A stretch of 64,000 nt of DNA, taken from Marsupella aquatica (Eukaryota > Marchantiophyta). Each line of letters begins with the position of its first letter. Position 1 is the stretch's first letter. The translations under genes and the position numbers were made by a program. The notes under the pieces were generated by a model that searched no databases, was not told the DNA's origin, and worked only from the letters and a program-made list of their open reading frames with translations. Below, one piece after another: positions 21,903 to 34,757 of the stretch. The stretch spans positions 27,776,001 to 27,840,000 of the forward strand of contig OZ316891.1 in NCBI GenBank assembly GCA_973895155.1. The letters are read 5' to 3'.

Positions 21903-24900
21903 ATGGCTCTGAGCTCGGGAGCGAGGATGCCGTCCCTGAGACACCACAGCACAGTGGGAGTCTCAGGAGAGGACATGGCTCCTTTTGCTTGCACTACATC
22001 GCCTACTGCCAGGTTTTTGCTGAGAAAGCCACTCACTCCTCCTTGGGACCCTAATAATATTAGTAGGAGGCTTACTAGCTCATCCCCTGCCATCGTCGTC
22101 GTGCATGCCAGTGGACTGTCCGTCCATGGAAATTCGAATTTGGGCCCATGGCGAAGAGTCGTAGGAGCATCTTCATCATACGCAAGCAGTACCGCTACTG
22201 CTGTTCGCAGTGCTGCTGCGTTGTACAGTAGTGGCAGCAGGAGAAGACGGGCAGGACGGCGATCATCGGCATCAGCATTGTTACTGCCGCAGCACCTGGC
22301 ATTTTTTGTTGGCAGTAGTCGGATAGAGTTGCGAAGAGGGAGCACTACTGCATCATCATCGCATGAGCATAAGCTCAGTGCGGGGGTCCAATCTGGTTGC
22401 AGAGCAGCAGTTACTAAACGCGAGGAAATAATCCTGGACGATGTTCCCCATCTCTCGAACTGGCTCCCCGATGTGCCTGTAAGTTTTCTCTTGTTGGATC
22501 GAGTCCATCTGAGTGGCGATGGCCCAGACATTTTTACCTCAAAATTCCGGAAGTGGATCTCTACAAGCGTCGTTTCCACCGGCGACTAGCAGAAATGCTG
22601 CCCTATCTTGTACATTAAACATTTATTTGGGGTATCACAGATTATGAAAATATCAAATTATTCACGTCCAGGCTGTCTACATGAACCGAAACGGGATGAT
22701 TTTTTCCATCCGTCTTAGAACCCCTCAGGGTATCTGAGATCTCGCTGAATTCGAGCAACCAGCTGGCCTCCCAGACCAGTTTTTGAAGGGATTTCTCAGG
22801 GAGAAGATTTTTGTTGTGACTGCAATTTGTTTCGCATGTGCAGCTGTATCCAAACCCCCTGGTGGATAATCCAGCTTACAAAGCCGTGAGGTACACGGTG
22901 ACTGCATCAAGCAAAGAGTTAATCGAGTTTACTTTATTTCTTTATTTCTGTATTATCTATTATTTGTTCGTAAATTATTTAGTTAGACGTGCTCTTTGTC
23001 CCCGGGTCATCTGCGCATTGCATTTGGTTTTTGTTCCTATCTCCTAGACTCCTTTGATTGGGCTCTGAGTTGGGACGACTTTCTCCTGCTGCCTTTAATC
23101 AACTTGTTTGTTTGGATTTTTCCAGGCAATATTTCGTGGAAGAAGATGATGTTGTTGCCAAGAATGTAAGCTGCTTTGAGCCTTGGTAGTCGCTTATTGC
23201 TTCAGTAGCATTCCAATTCGTTCAATTTACTTCGTTCATAGCTTTTTGAGGTGTATTCACCTCGTGCACTGACTGTTTTCATCGGTTAGAAATCTGGGCG
23301 ATGTTGACTGAATCGGTCGACCTCTAAGGTTACCAGGTTGAAACTTCGCAGGTTGTGGTCAAAGTTAGTTCACCATCAGATGGCGTTTACTTTCGCCGAG
23401 CTGGACCACGTGAAAAGGTATGCATCTTCTCATTGCCGTGTATTTCTGTGATGATGAATTTGATCACCGATCTAACGTCTATCTCGAAGCTTGAGGATCG
23501 CTCAGTCGGATGCAGCCGTGCGGTGTTGGTTGTTCTTTGATAAGGACATTATCTAACCAGATTGAGCCTTACTGAACTACAACTTCTCCATGACCAGGTC
23601 GTTTTCAAAGGAGATGAAGTTCGTGCTTGTATTGTGACTTGTGGGGGGCTGTGCCCAGGACTGAACACAGTGATTCGTGAGATTGTCTGTGGACTATGGA
23701 CAAGTTATGGAGTTCGGGATATTATTGGCATTGACGTAAGTTTATTATCTCAGTGCTCAAGAATTGTTATGAGGTTGCGCTTTCTGCATTTGGTGTCGTC
23801 CCTCGTCCCCGTGGGTCCGTAGTGCATACGTATACTCAAGACTGATGTTGCGTCTCTGCGTCTCTGCAGGGTGGGTATCAGGGATTCTACTCCAGCAATA
23901 CCATCCAACTGAATCCGAAAGTCGTCAATGACATTCACAAGAAAGGTGGGACTATCCTGGGTACTTCACGTGGAGGGCATGACAAGACAAAAATTGTTGC
24001 AGCAATCCTTGACCGGGGTATCAATCAGGTGTGCAGCGGACCTTGTCTAGTGTACCTGGATGTACTGGGCCTACTAGAGTTCAGTTTTGGTAGTTTCTTT
24101 TCACAGGGTGTGACCTGTCAAGTAACGTCATCGCATCAATGGATGCTAATTTTCCAATTACTTGATACCACAGGGTGATGAATTTCAATTTCTTATATGA
24201 ACTTGAAATTGTTGTATCTGTTCTGTAAGAGATAATGAGAATAAATTATCGTTCACCGCAAATGTTCTACCTATCATAAGACCCAAGAAATGTTAAGTGT
24301 TGAAGACCGAACTACATGACATATGCTTATTGTTTACATGAAGGTCTACATCATTGGTGGTGACGGAACTCAAAGAGGGGCAGCCGTCATTTCTGAGGTG
24401 CGTGATTTCTGGACAAATGTGTAGTCATTGATAGATCATCAAGAATGGATCCTTTGCGAAGGTTTGCAAGTAACTCTGTAGGTTGTTTGCATTTAGTAAT
24501 CTGTCCAAACTTCAGCCATGTTGTTCGAGGTTTAGCGGAACACTGCTTGGATTCGATGTTGGGTTGTCGCGCCAGGTTATTTTGCGAGCATCTGTTTGTG
24601 ACTAGGCTTTGTTGGGAACGTGGTAAGAAGCTCGTCCCATGGCTGCTGTACTAAGCTAAGAGTGTACGCAATGTACGTGTGGCTGAAATGGCAGGAACTG
24701 AAGAAGCTTGGGGTGAAGGTGGTTGTGGCTGGTATTCCAAAGACCATCGACAATGATATTGCAGTAGGGTCCCTGTTGTACTTGCCCTTGTCTCCTGTCT
24801 TTATGTAAAATCAGAAACTTGTCTATATAATAAATCCCTCTATCTGCAGAAAAGCGATGTCTCCGTTCTGGAAATAGACTCATTGTTCCAATGCTGATAC

Positions 24901-26961
24901 CATAATAACCGCTCACAGCAGCATTTATCATAGTTCGTATCAAGGTTGTCATCTGATGCATTTTCTTTTCAGGTGATTTGCAATTCATTGGTATTTGATC
25001 CTGCTTTTCTGGAAGCTCAGAGGCAGTGGATGCAATTTCTTTCATTGTCTGGGTCAAGGTTGGAATCTAATTCAAATTCAACACAGGTCATAGATAAGTC
25101 ATTTGGTTTTGATACTGCGGTGGAGGAAGCTCAGAGGGCTATAAACGCCGCACATGTGGAAGCAGAAAGTGTGAAAAACGGTGTTGGTCTTGTGAAGCTG
25201 ATGGGCCGCTACAGTGGTAGGTGATATTTTTGAAGTCGTCTTCCGGATTTGAAGTTTTAAGGCAACTGAGTTTCTATTAGCACGCACCAGAATGTTTTGA
25301 ATCTTTATCTATCCGTTCCTATTGGGTAGCAGGAATTTTGGGTTGATCCTGAGTGGACGCAAAATCTTTGAGATTCGGATATTCATGGCTACCGAGAATC
25401 GAAATAACGCTGTGTTTGCCTGTTGCAGGATATATTGCAATGTACGCCACCCTTGCCAGTCGGGACGTGGTAAGATTTCAGATTACGCAACGATTTCTTT
25501 TGTAACTCCTAAATATCCTAACCAGATAGGAGGACATAATTCTGGCTCATTGTATGTCTTGCGCATCGTTCTGTGTCGTTCTCTGTGAGCTGCAACATTT
25601 TGTACCTTTTCTGGAATGAATTTGAACCTTTGATCGGGTACATTTTTAGTATACATCATGGTAGAATAGAATTGAATTATTCTGTGGAACAGAATAAGCG
25701 GTGAGTCACAAAGCAGGCAGGGGTTCGCACTTTTTCAAGTGAGTGGTCCGGTAGTTATTTACCTCATGTCACATGCACCCTTCCAATTGATCTGAAAAAG
25801 CGTTCATTTTTTATGTATGTTCTAATTCAATAAAGTCTACTGTTCGTCTCTCAGGACTGCTGCTTGATTCCTGAAGTGCCATTCTATCTAGAAGGGAAAG
25901 GTGGCCTATATGACTTTGCTCGTCAACGCCTTCGAGAAAATGGGCACATGGTTATAGTGGTGGCCGAAGGTGCCGGTCAGGAGCTTATTGCTGAAAGCTC
26001 CCAAGTCAGTCAACTCGATGCATCAGGAAATCGGCTTCTCTTAGACGTTGGCCTCTGGCTGTCTCACAATTTGAAGGTCTGTTGTGCCTTCTTGCCTTAC
26101 AAGGACTCGACGGAATCTCTTTAGTGCTCTTTGCGCAGAGTGAATTATCTACGTTAGTTGTAACTCTTGGTATAATTTCTTCTGGTGCAGGAACACTTTC
26201 TTTCTAATAAGAAGGAGGCTATTACTCTGAAATATATTGGTAAGATCGTCTCTTGTGACCTTTTGAGTACCACCGTGATTTAAAGTCAGCAAGACAGTTC
26301 ATAGGGCTTTCCTCGATCTCCTCTTTTATAAGTACTGGCAATTGCCTAGTCACCTCTATCCGTCGTCATCGTCCGCAAACTGGATCAGCTGCTTACTCTG
26401 AGCTGTGGTGATTGCAGATCCAACATACATGGTGCGAGCGATTCCAAGCAATGCATCAGACAATGTTTACTGTACCCTTTTGGCACATAGTGCGATGCAT
26501 GGGGCCATGGCAGGTTTTACAGGTTTTACAGTTGGTCCAGTAAATGGGCGGCATGCATACATTCCTATTGCTGTAAGTCGTGTACCTGAACTGAAAGTTT
26601 TTGGTAAATTACCTACATAATAGTTGCCGTAGACTTGTGATTTTTTTAATCATGGATTCTACACATGCCCCTCTACATATGCCTGAAATACAAGTTTGGT
26701 TCTGTGTTTATTTTGCAGACTGCAGTTGCATCACAAAACAATGTCAATGTAACTGATAGAATGTGGGCACGGCTTCTCTCTTCCACACAACAGCCTGATT
26801 TTTTGCAATACCACAACGCCATGGAGGAGAAGAAGTTGTCTAACGCCAGAGTCCAGGCTAAAACTACTAATGGGGCTGTACCTCAAGAGAACAAGGGGGA
26901 TGGTGGCTTCCTCGCTCAACCTCAGCTGAAAACTGAAGAAGTTTCAAAAAAGGATCCTTGA
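21903..26961 (+). CDS. ATP-dependent 6-phosphofructokinase, probably plastid-targeted
   Basis: Fourteen exons join in frame: 21903-22478, 22844-22890, 23126-23165, 23352-23417, 23598-23735, 23870-24028, 24344-24397, 24695-24763, 25087-25216, 25429-25469, 25855-26076, 26191-26239, 26418-26572 and 26719-26961 (662 residues). The enzyme phosphorylates fructose 6-phosphate with ATP in glycolysis. Residues 1-170 are rich in Ser, Ala and Arg, as in a transit peptide. The catalytic region has [15 protein letters not shown] (from residue 257), GGDGTQ (347-352), PKTIDND (375-381, catalytic Asp379), MGR (422-424) and EGAGQ (478-482). GGDGT rather than GGDDT marks the ATP-using type; Lys376 in PKTIDND is typical of plant ATP enzymes. 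The family usually has about 450-540 residues, so the excess is mostly N-terminal, with a Lys/Gln-rich tail of about 45 residues. Exon 9 has an in-frame upstream duplicate. Confidence 0.93.
24973..25086 (+). other. Degenerate duplicate of the start of phosphofructokinase exon 9, in frame
   Basis: Directly upstream of exon 9 lies a 114 nt segment preceded by its own acceptor (TTTTCTTTTCAG, ending 24972). Its translation [19 protein letters not shown] resembles the exon 9 start [19 protein letters not shown], and both contain GGAAGCTCAGAGG. The segment has no stop codon and its length is a multiple of three. Use of the upstream acceptor would insert 38 residues in frame into a conserved part of the enzyme. 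It could be a decaying exon duplication or an alternative acceptor exon; which one cannot be told from DNA. Confidence 0.6.
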
Positions 26962-28388
26962 GCAAGAGTCAAACACTTTTCAGTGCCATTCAAGATTCTG
27001 TCAAGGGCGATTTGAAAGTCAGGCCAAATGTAATTAAGAATGGAATGATAGCTTTATGTGTCACCGGATCACGACTCCAGAAATGGCGCAGACGAATTTT
27101 ATCATGGGCGACTTCTTTTTTCGCAAAGGATAAGTCTAAGTCATAGCTGTGCAAAAGCTAACCATGCCCAATGTGCAGACTCGGAAGTGAAATATGTATA
27201 CCTGCGCTAGAAGTCTCATCTACTACTCGAAGTACCTGCACTAAATGTGAATATGAGGCCTTGGTGGAGCGCATGTCATTCAGCAATGCACAGGGACCTC
27301 CCTTCTGGCTGGATGTTTGCAGGTAGGCAGTATTCGCTGGCAAAGAGTTCTATGACCGTCAGGCACTGGGTTTGATTGTGCACGTTATTGAGATATGGGG
27401 AATGGGACTATGGGAGGTCTGTTGGGAATGTCTATGTGCTCAATTTACCCAGCGGCTGAAGATTTTTAATACTGCGGATGAGTGCTGCGATAGAGACAGC
27501 ACAAAGGAACTGTCTGCAGTAATGTGCAGTACAGGTCCGCAGGGTACTGCTGGGACATTATCATTTATGTAACATAAGCCATACTTATGTTACTTCACTC
27601 CATTATTTGTAGCCATTAATTACGAAAAGTAGTTGACATACAGCAGTAATGATGAGGTTTTAGCCCTGGGATCATTTTTGGAAGACCTTGCGGTAAGATT
27701 AGCGAGCTTTAAATTCGAAACGTAGGAGTAGTACAATTATTAATCGACAAGGTATGTACAGTGCAGGAGTGTTGCAAACCGTGAACAGAAGAGTAGCAAA
27801 ATGTCCTTTGGACAGATATCCACAGAAGTTCGTCAGACAAGTCCAGATTACCTATAGCCTCAGCAAATAAAGCATTTTCTGTTCACAATTTCCGCTCCAT
27901 CGTACTTTGCAACTGATTTTCCCTACGGAGTGAATAAAACCTACTCTGCTCATGATAAATTTTGACAATGCCAATACTATATCAACGAATTATATTGATT
28001 GTGTCGAAGTATTCTAGTGAAGTACGGTCACAGATGTAGAAGACAACTCTTGTGAAACTATAATTTATGGAGGGACACTACATCACGGACAATTATGTAT
28101 TTAATATTTTGCACCCATCTACTTATGCTGTTTTTTACGGGAATGACTAGCTCATGATGGTGTTTTTGCTCAGGACTTGCTCAGTAGCTTTAGCCATGGT
28201 GTATGGATTCTAAGATTAGGCGAGTAGGTCCATGCTAAAATCAACCTTGCATAGACCCATGCTAAACATGGGGCTAGTGGGTCTTGCTCATCTCATGAGC
28301 CACCTTACAGTCAGTTTCGCCTGTCCCTCAATGGGATTATTTTGCCATAACTGTATGTAGTTTATCACACTACCCCTTCATAAATAGC
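26962..28388. other. 3' flank of the phosphofructokinase gene, no further gene
   Basis: The first several hundred bases are probably 3' untranslated; AATAAA occurs at about 27867 and 27935. Short frames here (for example 26958-27146) show no domain. Nothing else was recognised. Confidence 0.4.
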
Positions 28389-28436
28389 AAATGACCCTAC
28401 ATAACTGTATGTACAGTAGTTTTTGTAGGGTCATTT
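28389..28436. repeat. Inverted repeat with 13 bp arms
   Basis: AAATGACCCTACA at 28389-28401 is the exact reverse complement of 28424-28436, with a 22 bp loop. The block ATAACTGTATGTA beside the left arm also occurs about 53 bp upstream. Possibly the tip of a small foldback element. Confidence 0.75.
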
Positions 28437-28482
28437 ACCTATTATATATATCAAACTGCCAAAAAACAGAGGGTGCCGAATC

Positions 28483-28820
28483 GGGAGACATGATCCCACA
28501 GGCAAAAGACCCAATCAAGGGGGGAAACCACCAAGGGGCCAAGAAAAGCAAACCCAAAGACAGGAACCCAAACGCCTACCTATCAGCAAACTGGAGAGCC
28601 TGGTAAAGCTCCGGTGTGAACTGCATGGGGGGGTCAAGCAAAGGAATCCTACTAGCGGCCCTAAGACCAACAGTCTTCCCCCTACGAAGAATAGTGAACG
28701 CCTGAGCCCGCTGAAGCGCAACAGACACCCTCTGTCTAAAGAATGCAGTGATGACCGACACAGGGGGATAGGGCCTCCGCTCGACGTACCTATTGGATTA
28801 AGATAGGGCTTGATGGTCAT
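28483..28820 (-). other. Possible decayed coding fragment of a dispersed repeat
   Basis: Two overlapping minus-strand frames (28515-28820 and 28576-28761) are open through sequence that is more GC-rich and CG-richer than its flanks. The shorter one ends PPMQFTPELYQALQFADR. I do not recognise it. The right side on the coding strand (28483-28540) is similar to 46308-46362 (GGAGACA-GATCCCA, AGACCCAAT-AA-GG), so it belongs to a dispersed repeat, perhaps a retroelement remnant. Confidence 0.25.
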
Positions 28821-28843
28821 TTTTCATTCCGTTGTGACCTCTC

Positions 28844-28892
28844 TTGCCTTAGTTTAATCAAAGGTTTCTTGCCTTAGTTTAATCAAAGGTTA
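28844..28892. repeat. Two tandem copies of a 25 bp unit
   Basis: TTGCCTTAGTTTAATCAAAG begins at 28844 and 28869. The copies are near identical. Confidence 0.9.
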
Positions 28893-28926
28893 GTAGAACC
28901 ATAGTCATCAGATTCTGGTGTAGGTC

Positions 28927-29010
28927 TTCATTCTTGGAGGATCTCTTTCCTAGTCTTTTTCTAGGTTTTTCATTCTTGGAGGATCTCTTTCCTAGTCTTT
29001 TTCTAGGTTT
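28927..29010. repeat. Two perfect tandem copies of a 42 bp unit
   Basis: TTCATTCTTGGAGGATCTCT begins at 28927 and 28969, and the copies are identical over the unit. A recent duplication. Confidence 0.9.
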
Positions 29011-32000
29011 TTCTCTGCTGTCCTGCGGCACTTAGGCCTTCTGTCTCTTGTTCTCTTTGGGGTTTCTCCTGGTCTAATTGATTTGACCCTCCATGAAAAA
29101 GCTAGTAGGGCACAGACCCCTGCTAAAGTTGGTGTAGCACGGGTACACCTCATCTTTAAAACAATTCCATCAAGTGAAACCCCTCACCTGTTTTATGTTT
29201 TTCTTTTGCTTTTTCAAGCCATCACTAGCCATGACAAATTTCTTTTGCTTGTTTTAGCTTTCACTAACCATGACAAAACCTGGATCCAATTAAAACTAAA
29301 TTTACCTTGAAATTGTGGAACAAACTGGCACCATAGAGGAAAGGAGTGAAAGGAGAGAAAAAGGGGAAGTATTGGTCATTTCCCCTTTAAATATGGCCAG
29401 TGGCTGTTTACAACAAGGGAACCCCTGCCCAAGAGTAAAACAGAAACGCAAAAAAAGGAGTGCAGAGTTGCTGAGCCAACCCTTTTGCTTCGTATTGTTC
29501 CGCCAAAAAATGGATTTCAATTGAGTTTCCAAAGTAAAAGAGTATTTAGCTCTGGGGATGCGCCATGGTGACAAGCACACGCACAGCAATAGGCAGCAAG
29601 TAATATTCCAGAGTACAGAATGCATTGCGGAGCGAATTGTTCGAGCTCACAATCTTACGCTAGGTGGAACAGTAGCTACTGTAGATTTCATGGAGCCATG
29701 GAGGATAGGCTATGTGTCCTTAGATCACAAATCCTGTAGTCTATTCCACAACTCTTTTCGCTCATACGTTAAATCAGGAAGCAGGAGATGAGTACACTCG
29801 AGGGAACATCAAATGAATCAATCATCCCAAACGATTCGTGCATGATCCACCGACCGCGTCGTCACAGCACAGCATTGCTGGAAAATTAGCAGTGGAGGCG
29901 TCCGACGTGGAAGCTTATGGCCCCACATCCAAGAATAAAAAATTGGGGTACTAGGTTTTCAGCCAGCAACTCTATACATAGATTTGAAAGCAATCGTCGT
30001 CATCTAGAGAGCAACCAAATACTGCGAAGGGAATCAATCACTCGTTCAGGTCCAAACTACAAGTAATCCAAATTCAGTTTCCACGATGTGGGAAGGAGAT
30101 TGGGGTCACGTTAATAAAACCAGAGATTCCCGGGAAATCACTTCTACAGTGAAAAGCAAGTAAGATCCCAAATTCCAGAATAATTTAATCGAAAGCTGAC
30201 CAAGCTTGAATTGTGCCCTTCACGATTGGAGCATTATATTCCTGAAACGCAATGGTTCGGATACTGCTGAGAAGGGCTCGATGCTGAAGGGGAATATGAA
30301 GAAGAGGAACCAGTCGAGACTTCCACAAAGCTGATTGTGGAGTGACCCACAATTAGGGGAATCATTCACGAGAAGTAAAGCGTTTGCACGTTAGTGAATG
30401 TGAATCAACTGTTGAGGACAAACACGGTGTCCCACTCAGACCTAACCAAGCCCACAAAGCATCATTCTGCTGTCAAGTTGACGTAAGTATGATCTGAAAG
30501 TAAAGTAGGCCTTCCTTCGCCGTGGTGAGTCCCAACACTTGCAGTGCGGCGTAGGCAGAGGAAAGCAGGGAAACTCTGTCACCATGCAAACGAGGGCACA
30601 GTTCTCAGACATGAACATTCATGCAGCTCCATTTTTCCACCACGTGGCAAATTCTCAGGTAACATCCACTAACCATCATCAAAATCTTTGTTTAGGCAGC
30701 ATGGTTGTTCCTCCGTTGATCGTCACCCCTCATCTTAACTTCTCAAAACCCCCCACATTCTGTAGAAAAGACGAGGCTTTAATAAACAGGTAAAGCCTCA
30801 CCCCTCGTTTATGCGGCTGTTGCAAGCCTAGTCCAGCTGGGGAGGCCCACCTGGAAACTGGATCTTGCTTATGGGGATCTAGCAGGACTCCACAAGCCCC
30901 ATCTGTTCACTATATTTCGTCCACGTGACACCATTCATTTGAGCAAATAGAGGACGAAAGGGAGAGTCTTCTTCACACACGACCAAATGGCTCCGACCCT
31001 CAGCCTTCGATTCCGTGTTCCACGAAAGAGTGACGTCCACGAGACTTTCGATGCACATCTTTGTTCCACGAAGCGTTGATTGATGGCAATAAAACTGGGA
31101 AGTGCCGAGAGAGGAAGGTGCATACAGATATGGCAATTCCCGCAGACAAGCCGCAGCAGGCCAGTCCCATGTAGAGTGTACTTCATCATTGTCTTCTCAT
31201 AGAGATTCTGCGCATACGTGCGAATGGGCAAAACAGGGAACCATGTCGACCTTCCAGCGCTGCTCCACTGTAGTCTAAATTTGGGCTGTCGTTAACACTG
31301 TTTTTAGTCAGACCCACCTCCGACACCCCCAGGATGGTCCTCTTCCAAATGCCGGTATTGATGATGCACTGAAGAAGCACCTTGCTTGGCTAATTCGAAA
31401 TCGAAAGACCTGACAGGCGACAGCGTCTCTTGATGCAAATAGGAAACGTCTCCATAAGCAACACAATATTTCATGGACGCCAACAGCAGAAGGCTTCGAT
31501 AATTGACCAGGACAAGATGGCAAGATGTCTCCTTATCTGTATCCTATGTTACAATGTGATTGTTGCAATGCTGATGACAGGCAAACAACCATGGAAGTCG
31601 TCATCTAAGCAGCAGGAAAAAGCAACCTATATAGGTATGCCACGTTCAATTATGACAAAGATGCGATGAGAGAATGCTACTTGTATGTTGGAGAGGAGTT
31701 AAATATACAATGAGTCTTCACACTGAAGATGCCAGTAATCAGGTCACCGAGGGACTGAGATCAGAACAGCCTGATATAATGTAAGTCCACAAAGCCATAA
31801 CAAAATTCAGCTTACAGCTAATGTTGTCCTACTACTCAAGGGTTGTTTAACAGTTGCATTATATAATCCCTAGCAAAGCAGCAACTAGCCACCCCTACCC
31901 CTAAACACTTTTGCCGTCAAGAGGATCACAGGAATGGGAGCCACTGCAAGGCCCAGCCCCAGACGGACCCTGCTTGCTAAATGTGGTTGCATAACCGCAC

Positions 32001-32447
32001 CGACAGGTCACATTCTGATCCCCCCTAAGTGATCCAATTACCATTCCCCTTCGTGAAGAAGATTAAATCAATGTTACAAATATCCAACCATCAGCATTAC
32101 CACGCACAACTCCAAATCCTCAAGATATCCATCTGCTTCCTTTCAGCTGCTACTCCTGCACTACTTGTCCATGGTGGGTTGTCGATGGAGAACTTCTATG
32201 AGAATTGCTGTCCGGAATGACTCTGCCTTTTGTACAAAATAGGCCGAGCTGGTATCACTCGCCCACAGAAGTTTTTCCATCTCTAGATGTAAGGCTCTGT
32301 ACGACTCATCGGAGCATAAATATATACCGCAGATAACACTCAAAATTGAGTGAGCCACACCATCCAGCCTCTTTCGTCGAACAGACCTTCAACAAAGTGA
32401 AAAGCTCTACTTGAATTGGTACTAAACCAGAGAATTGTCCCCTAGTA
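29011..32447. other. Intergenic stretch, nothing recognised with confidence
   Basis: Short frames on both strands were examined, including minus 30879-31136 and plus 31430-31669, without a domain, motif or consistent splice chain. The right end probably includes the 3' untranslated region of the minus-strand CaaX-tail gene. Confidence 0.35.
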
Positions 32448-34757
32448 TCATTGAATTACGCACGAGCATGTTTGTGAAGAGTCGTTGTCTGATTCATCAT
32501 CTGAATCGTTTGTATCACTGCATCATATAAGACCATGACGACACCAAACAGTCAGCCTTGTCTAGTACAGCAGCAAAATCATCTCAACTTTCATCTCCTA
32601 ATAGATAATGCTTCTATTTCGTCAACAACTAAAATTTACAGAATGGGTGCGTACGATATTCTATTTTAGTTCTAGTTCAGATTATCTTATTAAACCCACG
32701 TAAGAATAATTTAGGGGCGGTGCATAGCAGTTGAAGAGGAACAGAAAGGTTTACGGAATCAAATTGAGTCGGCCCAAGAAGAGGAGACAAAGATCACAGT
32801 TGGGAGTCTTGAGAAAGTAAGAGGTAAGCAACCATTACCGCTTCCACTGACCCAAGAAAACTGAAGGAACAGGGTACAATGCCTTGAATGATTGCATTAC
32901 CTGTACTGTTAAAGAGTTCTTTGTTAAGTGGGTGATTTGATTTGGACGACCAAGTCTGACGTCCCCGGCCATGGTAACAACAAATCCGGACAAGATCAAG
33001 CACTAATTCAAAAAGCTTATGCTTTCATCTCAAAATACCTGTCCTAACACATCTTCATGGGAGTCCCGATCATCATCTTCAAAAATCAGTCTGGTGTTAG
33101 ACACTTATAAACCGGTTGGCATAAAGACTGGTCTTGCTGACGCAGTCCGGTTCAAAAACGCCAATTCGGCTTCCGGGTGAAAAGAATATAGAAGACATAA
33201 TTTCGGAGAAGTCTGAATCATCAACTCTCCATTTCAAAGCCAGCTCCATGAATGCGTTAATGTTGGCACCTTAATATTTGCCAGAGATGCCGACACACAG
33301 AATTCTCTCTTCTTCGACTGCAATTGCAGGTTGGAGTCAGTCCTAACAAAACCCACTTGGGAATTTCACGGTACTCATTCATATCGAGTGTGTGATGGAC
33401 AAACGACACGCATCCTAAGAACCGTTTTTTACGAGCCTCACATTATCCTAGATCCAGCCAATTCCCCCTACGTCCCGCCCGTCCCAGACTCATCTTGGTG
33501 CTTGCCTTTTCATGAAGCTAAGCTATCACTCGTCATGGATCTCGTGAGCCCACCCACTACACTGGAGAATTCCGTGAAAAAGACGCCTACTTCGGCGTCT
33601 GATAGATTTGCTCACGCCCCTTGTACTGGAACGTAATTCTTAAAGTAGATTCATGCCGCGAATTACACGATGGAGTTCTTCGCTGCGAGATGTACGGAGA
33701 AAAGGGAGAAAAAGGGGTGTGGAAAATGCGGTGTGTGATAAGGTCCTATAACCTTCTTCATCCACTGGTCGATACAACCCAATAAATTTGACAAGAACAA
33801 GCTTCATAGGTAAAGCTGTTCGTGAAGCCAGAGGGCTGACACGAAGGTGCTGGAAGAACATAAGAAAGGTAGGCAGCGAGCCGCGAAAATCTACTCAGAT
33901 TGAGTCGCAGCTCAATCACAGGCTGAAGGAGGCCTACAGCAGAGTGGCAGGCCTCTCACACCTCCCCACCGGAACCGGATTTTATTCGTGTAGGAGAGAA
34001 AACATGAATCTGTCATTTATGTCGTGAAAGTGTATGCGTATTACCATTCATTCATACCATTCATTCACCCATTGCTACCCAACGTAATCTTAGAGAGAGA
34101 GCCGGGAGGAATGGAATGGGCCAGCGATAATACCTGGGTTCATACTCCCAGACCTCTGCCAGATCTTTGCCATGGTTGTCGGTCCAAGTGACTCTGCTGT
34201 CCTTACGTTTGTATTGCTTATAATCGTCAGTCGAAACAACGACGTGCACCCCATTGCCAGCAACAGCGACACCTGCATCCTTAGGAGACCCCTGTTGCTC
34301 TGCAGCTGCTGCTGGTAGCGCCTCCTTGTCCAGAGTATTGGAAACGACTAGGCCATATTCATTCTGGCTGCCACTGAAATTCGTCGCATGCCTCAGAGGT
34401 GCAGGTTGAAGCATGAAGTGCTGAGGGCTGCCGAACATGGACTCTCTCTTGAGGTTGCTCTTCCCCGGAAGCTTGGGCTGCTGCTGAGTGACGGCGACAG
34501 CAGGAGGGATGTCGTCCGTAGGACTGTCATTGCCACTGCAAGGGTGGACAGTTCCATCCCCCTCCAAGAAGGCGGTCAAGGCAGCGGGAGGGGGCAGTGG
34601 TAACGGCGCGGAGGGTGCCATGGCTGTGGTTGCATCCCCACCGCCTCGTTGAAGAGGAGTACCTGTTGCCTGTTGTGGGGATTGTTGCTGCTCGTCTTTG
34701 GTCCCCAACACCACCGCGTTCTTCTGAACGATGGCCGCCGGATCAACCTCCGACCCC
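32448..34757 (-). CDS. Plant protein with a conserved WTDxHGKxLAEV block and CaaX tail (5' end missing)
   Basis: Two exons join in frame. Exon 34134-34757 follows a strong acceptor (CTCTGCTGCTGTTGCAG) and ends at a GTATTA donor. Exon 32448-32517 completes the protein with SDTNDSDDESDNDSSQ and TCSCVIQ, then TGA. The larger exon encodes Pro/Ala/Gln-rich sequence, SNLKRES, and near its end RVTWTDNHGKDLAEVWEYEP. I recall plant proteins of unknown function with this HGKxLAEV-x-EP block, an acidic stretch and a Cys-rich tail. The final CVIQ fits a CaaX prenylation box, with a second Cys two residues before it, so membrane attachment is possible. At least 231 residues are seen; the first exon with the ATG was not located and probably lies between 34.8 and 36.6 kb. 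Confidence 0.6.

Noticed and set aside
21761-22579. 272-codon minus-strand open frame
   Set aside because: Exact antisense of phosphofructokinase exon 1, whose plus-strand frame splices into a complete conserved enzyme.
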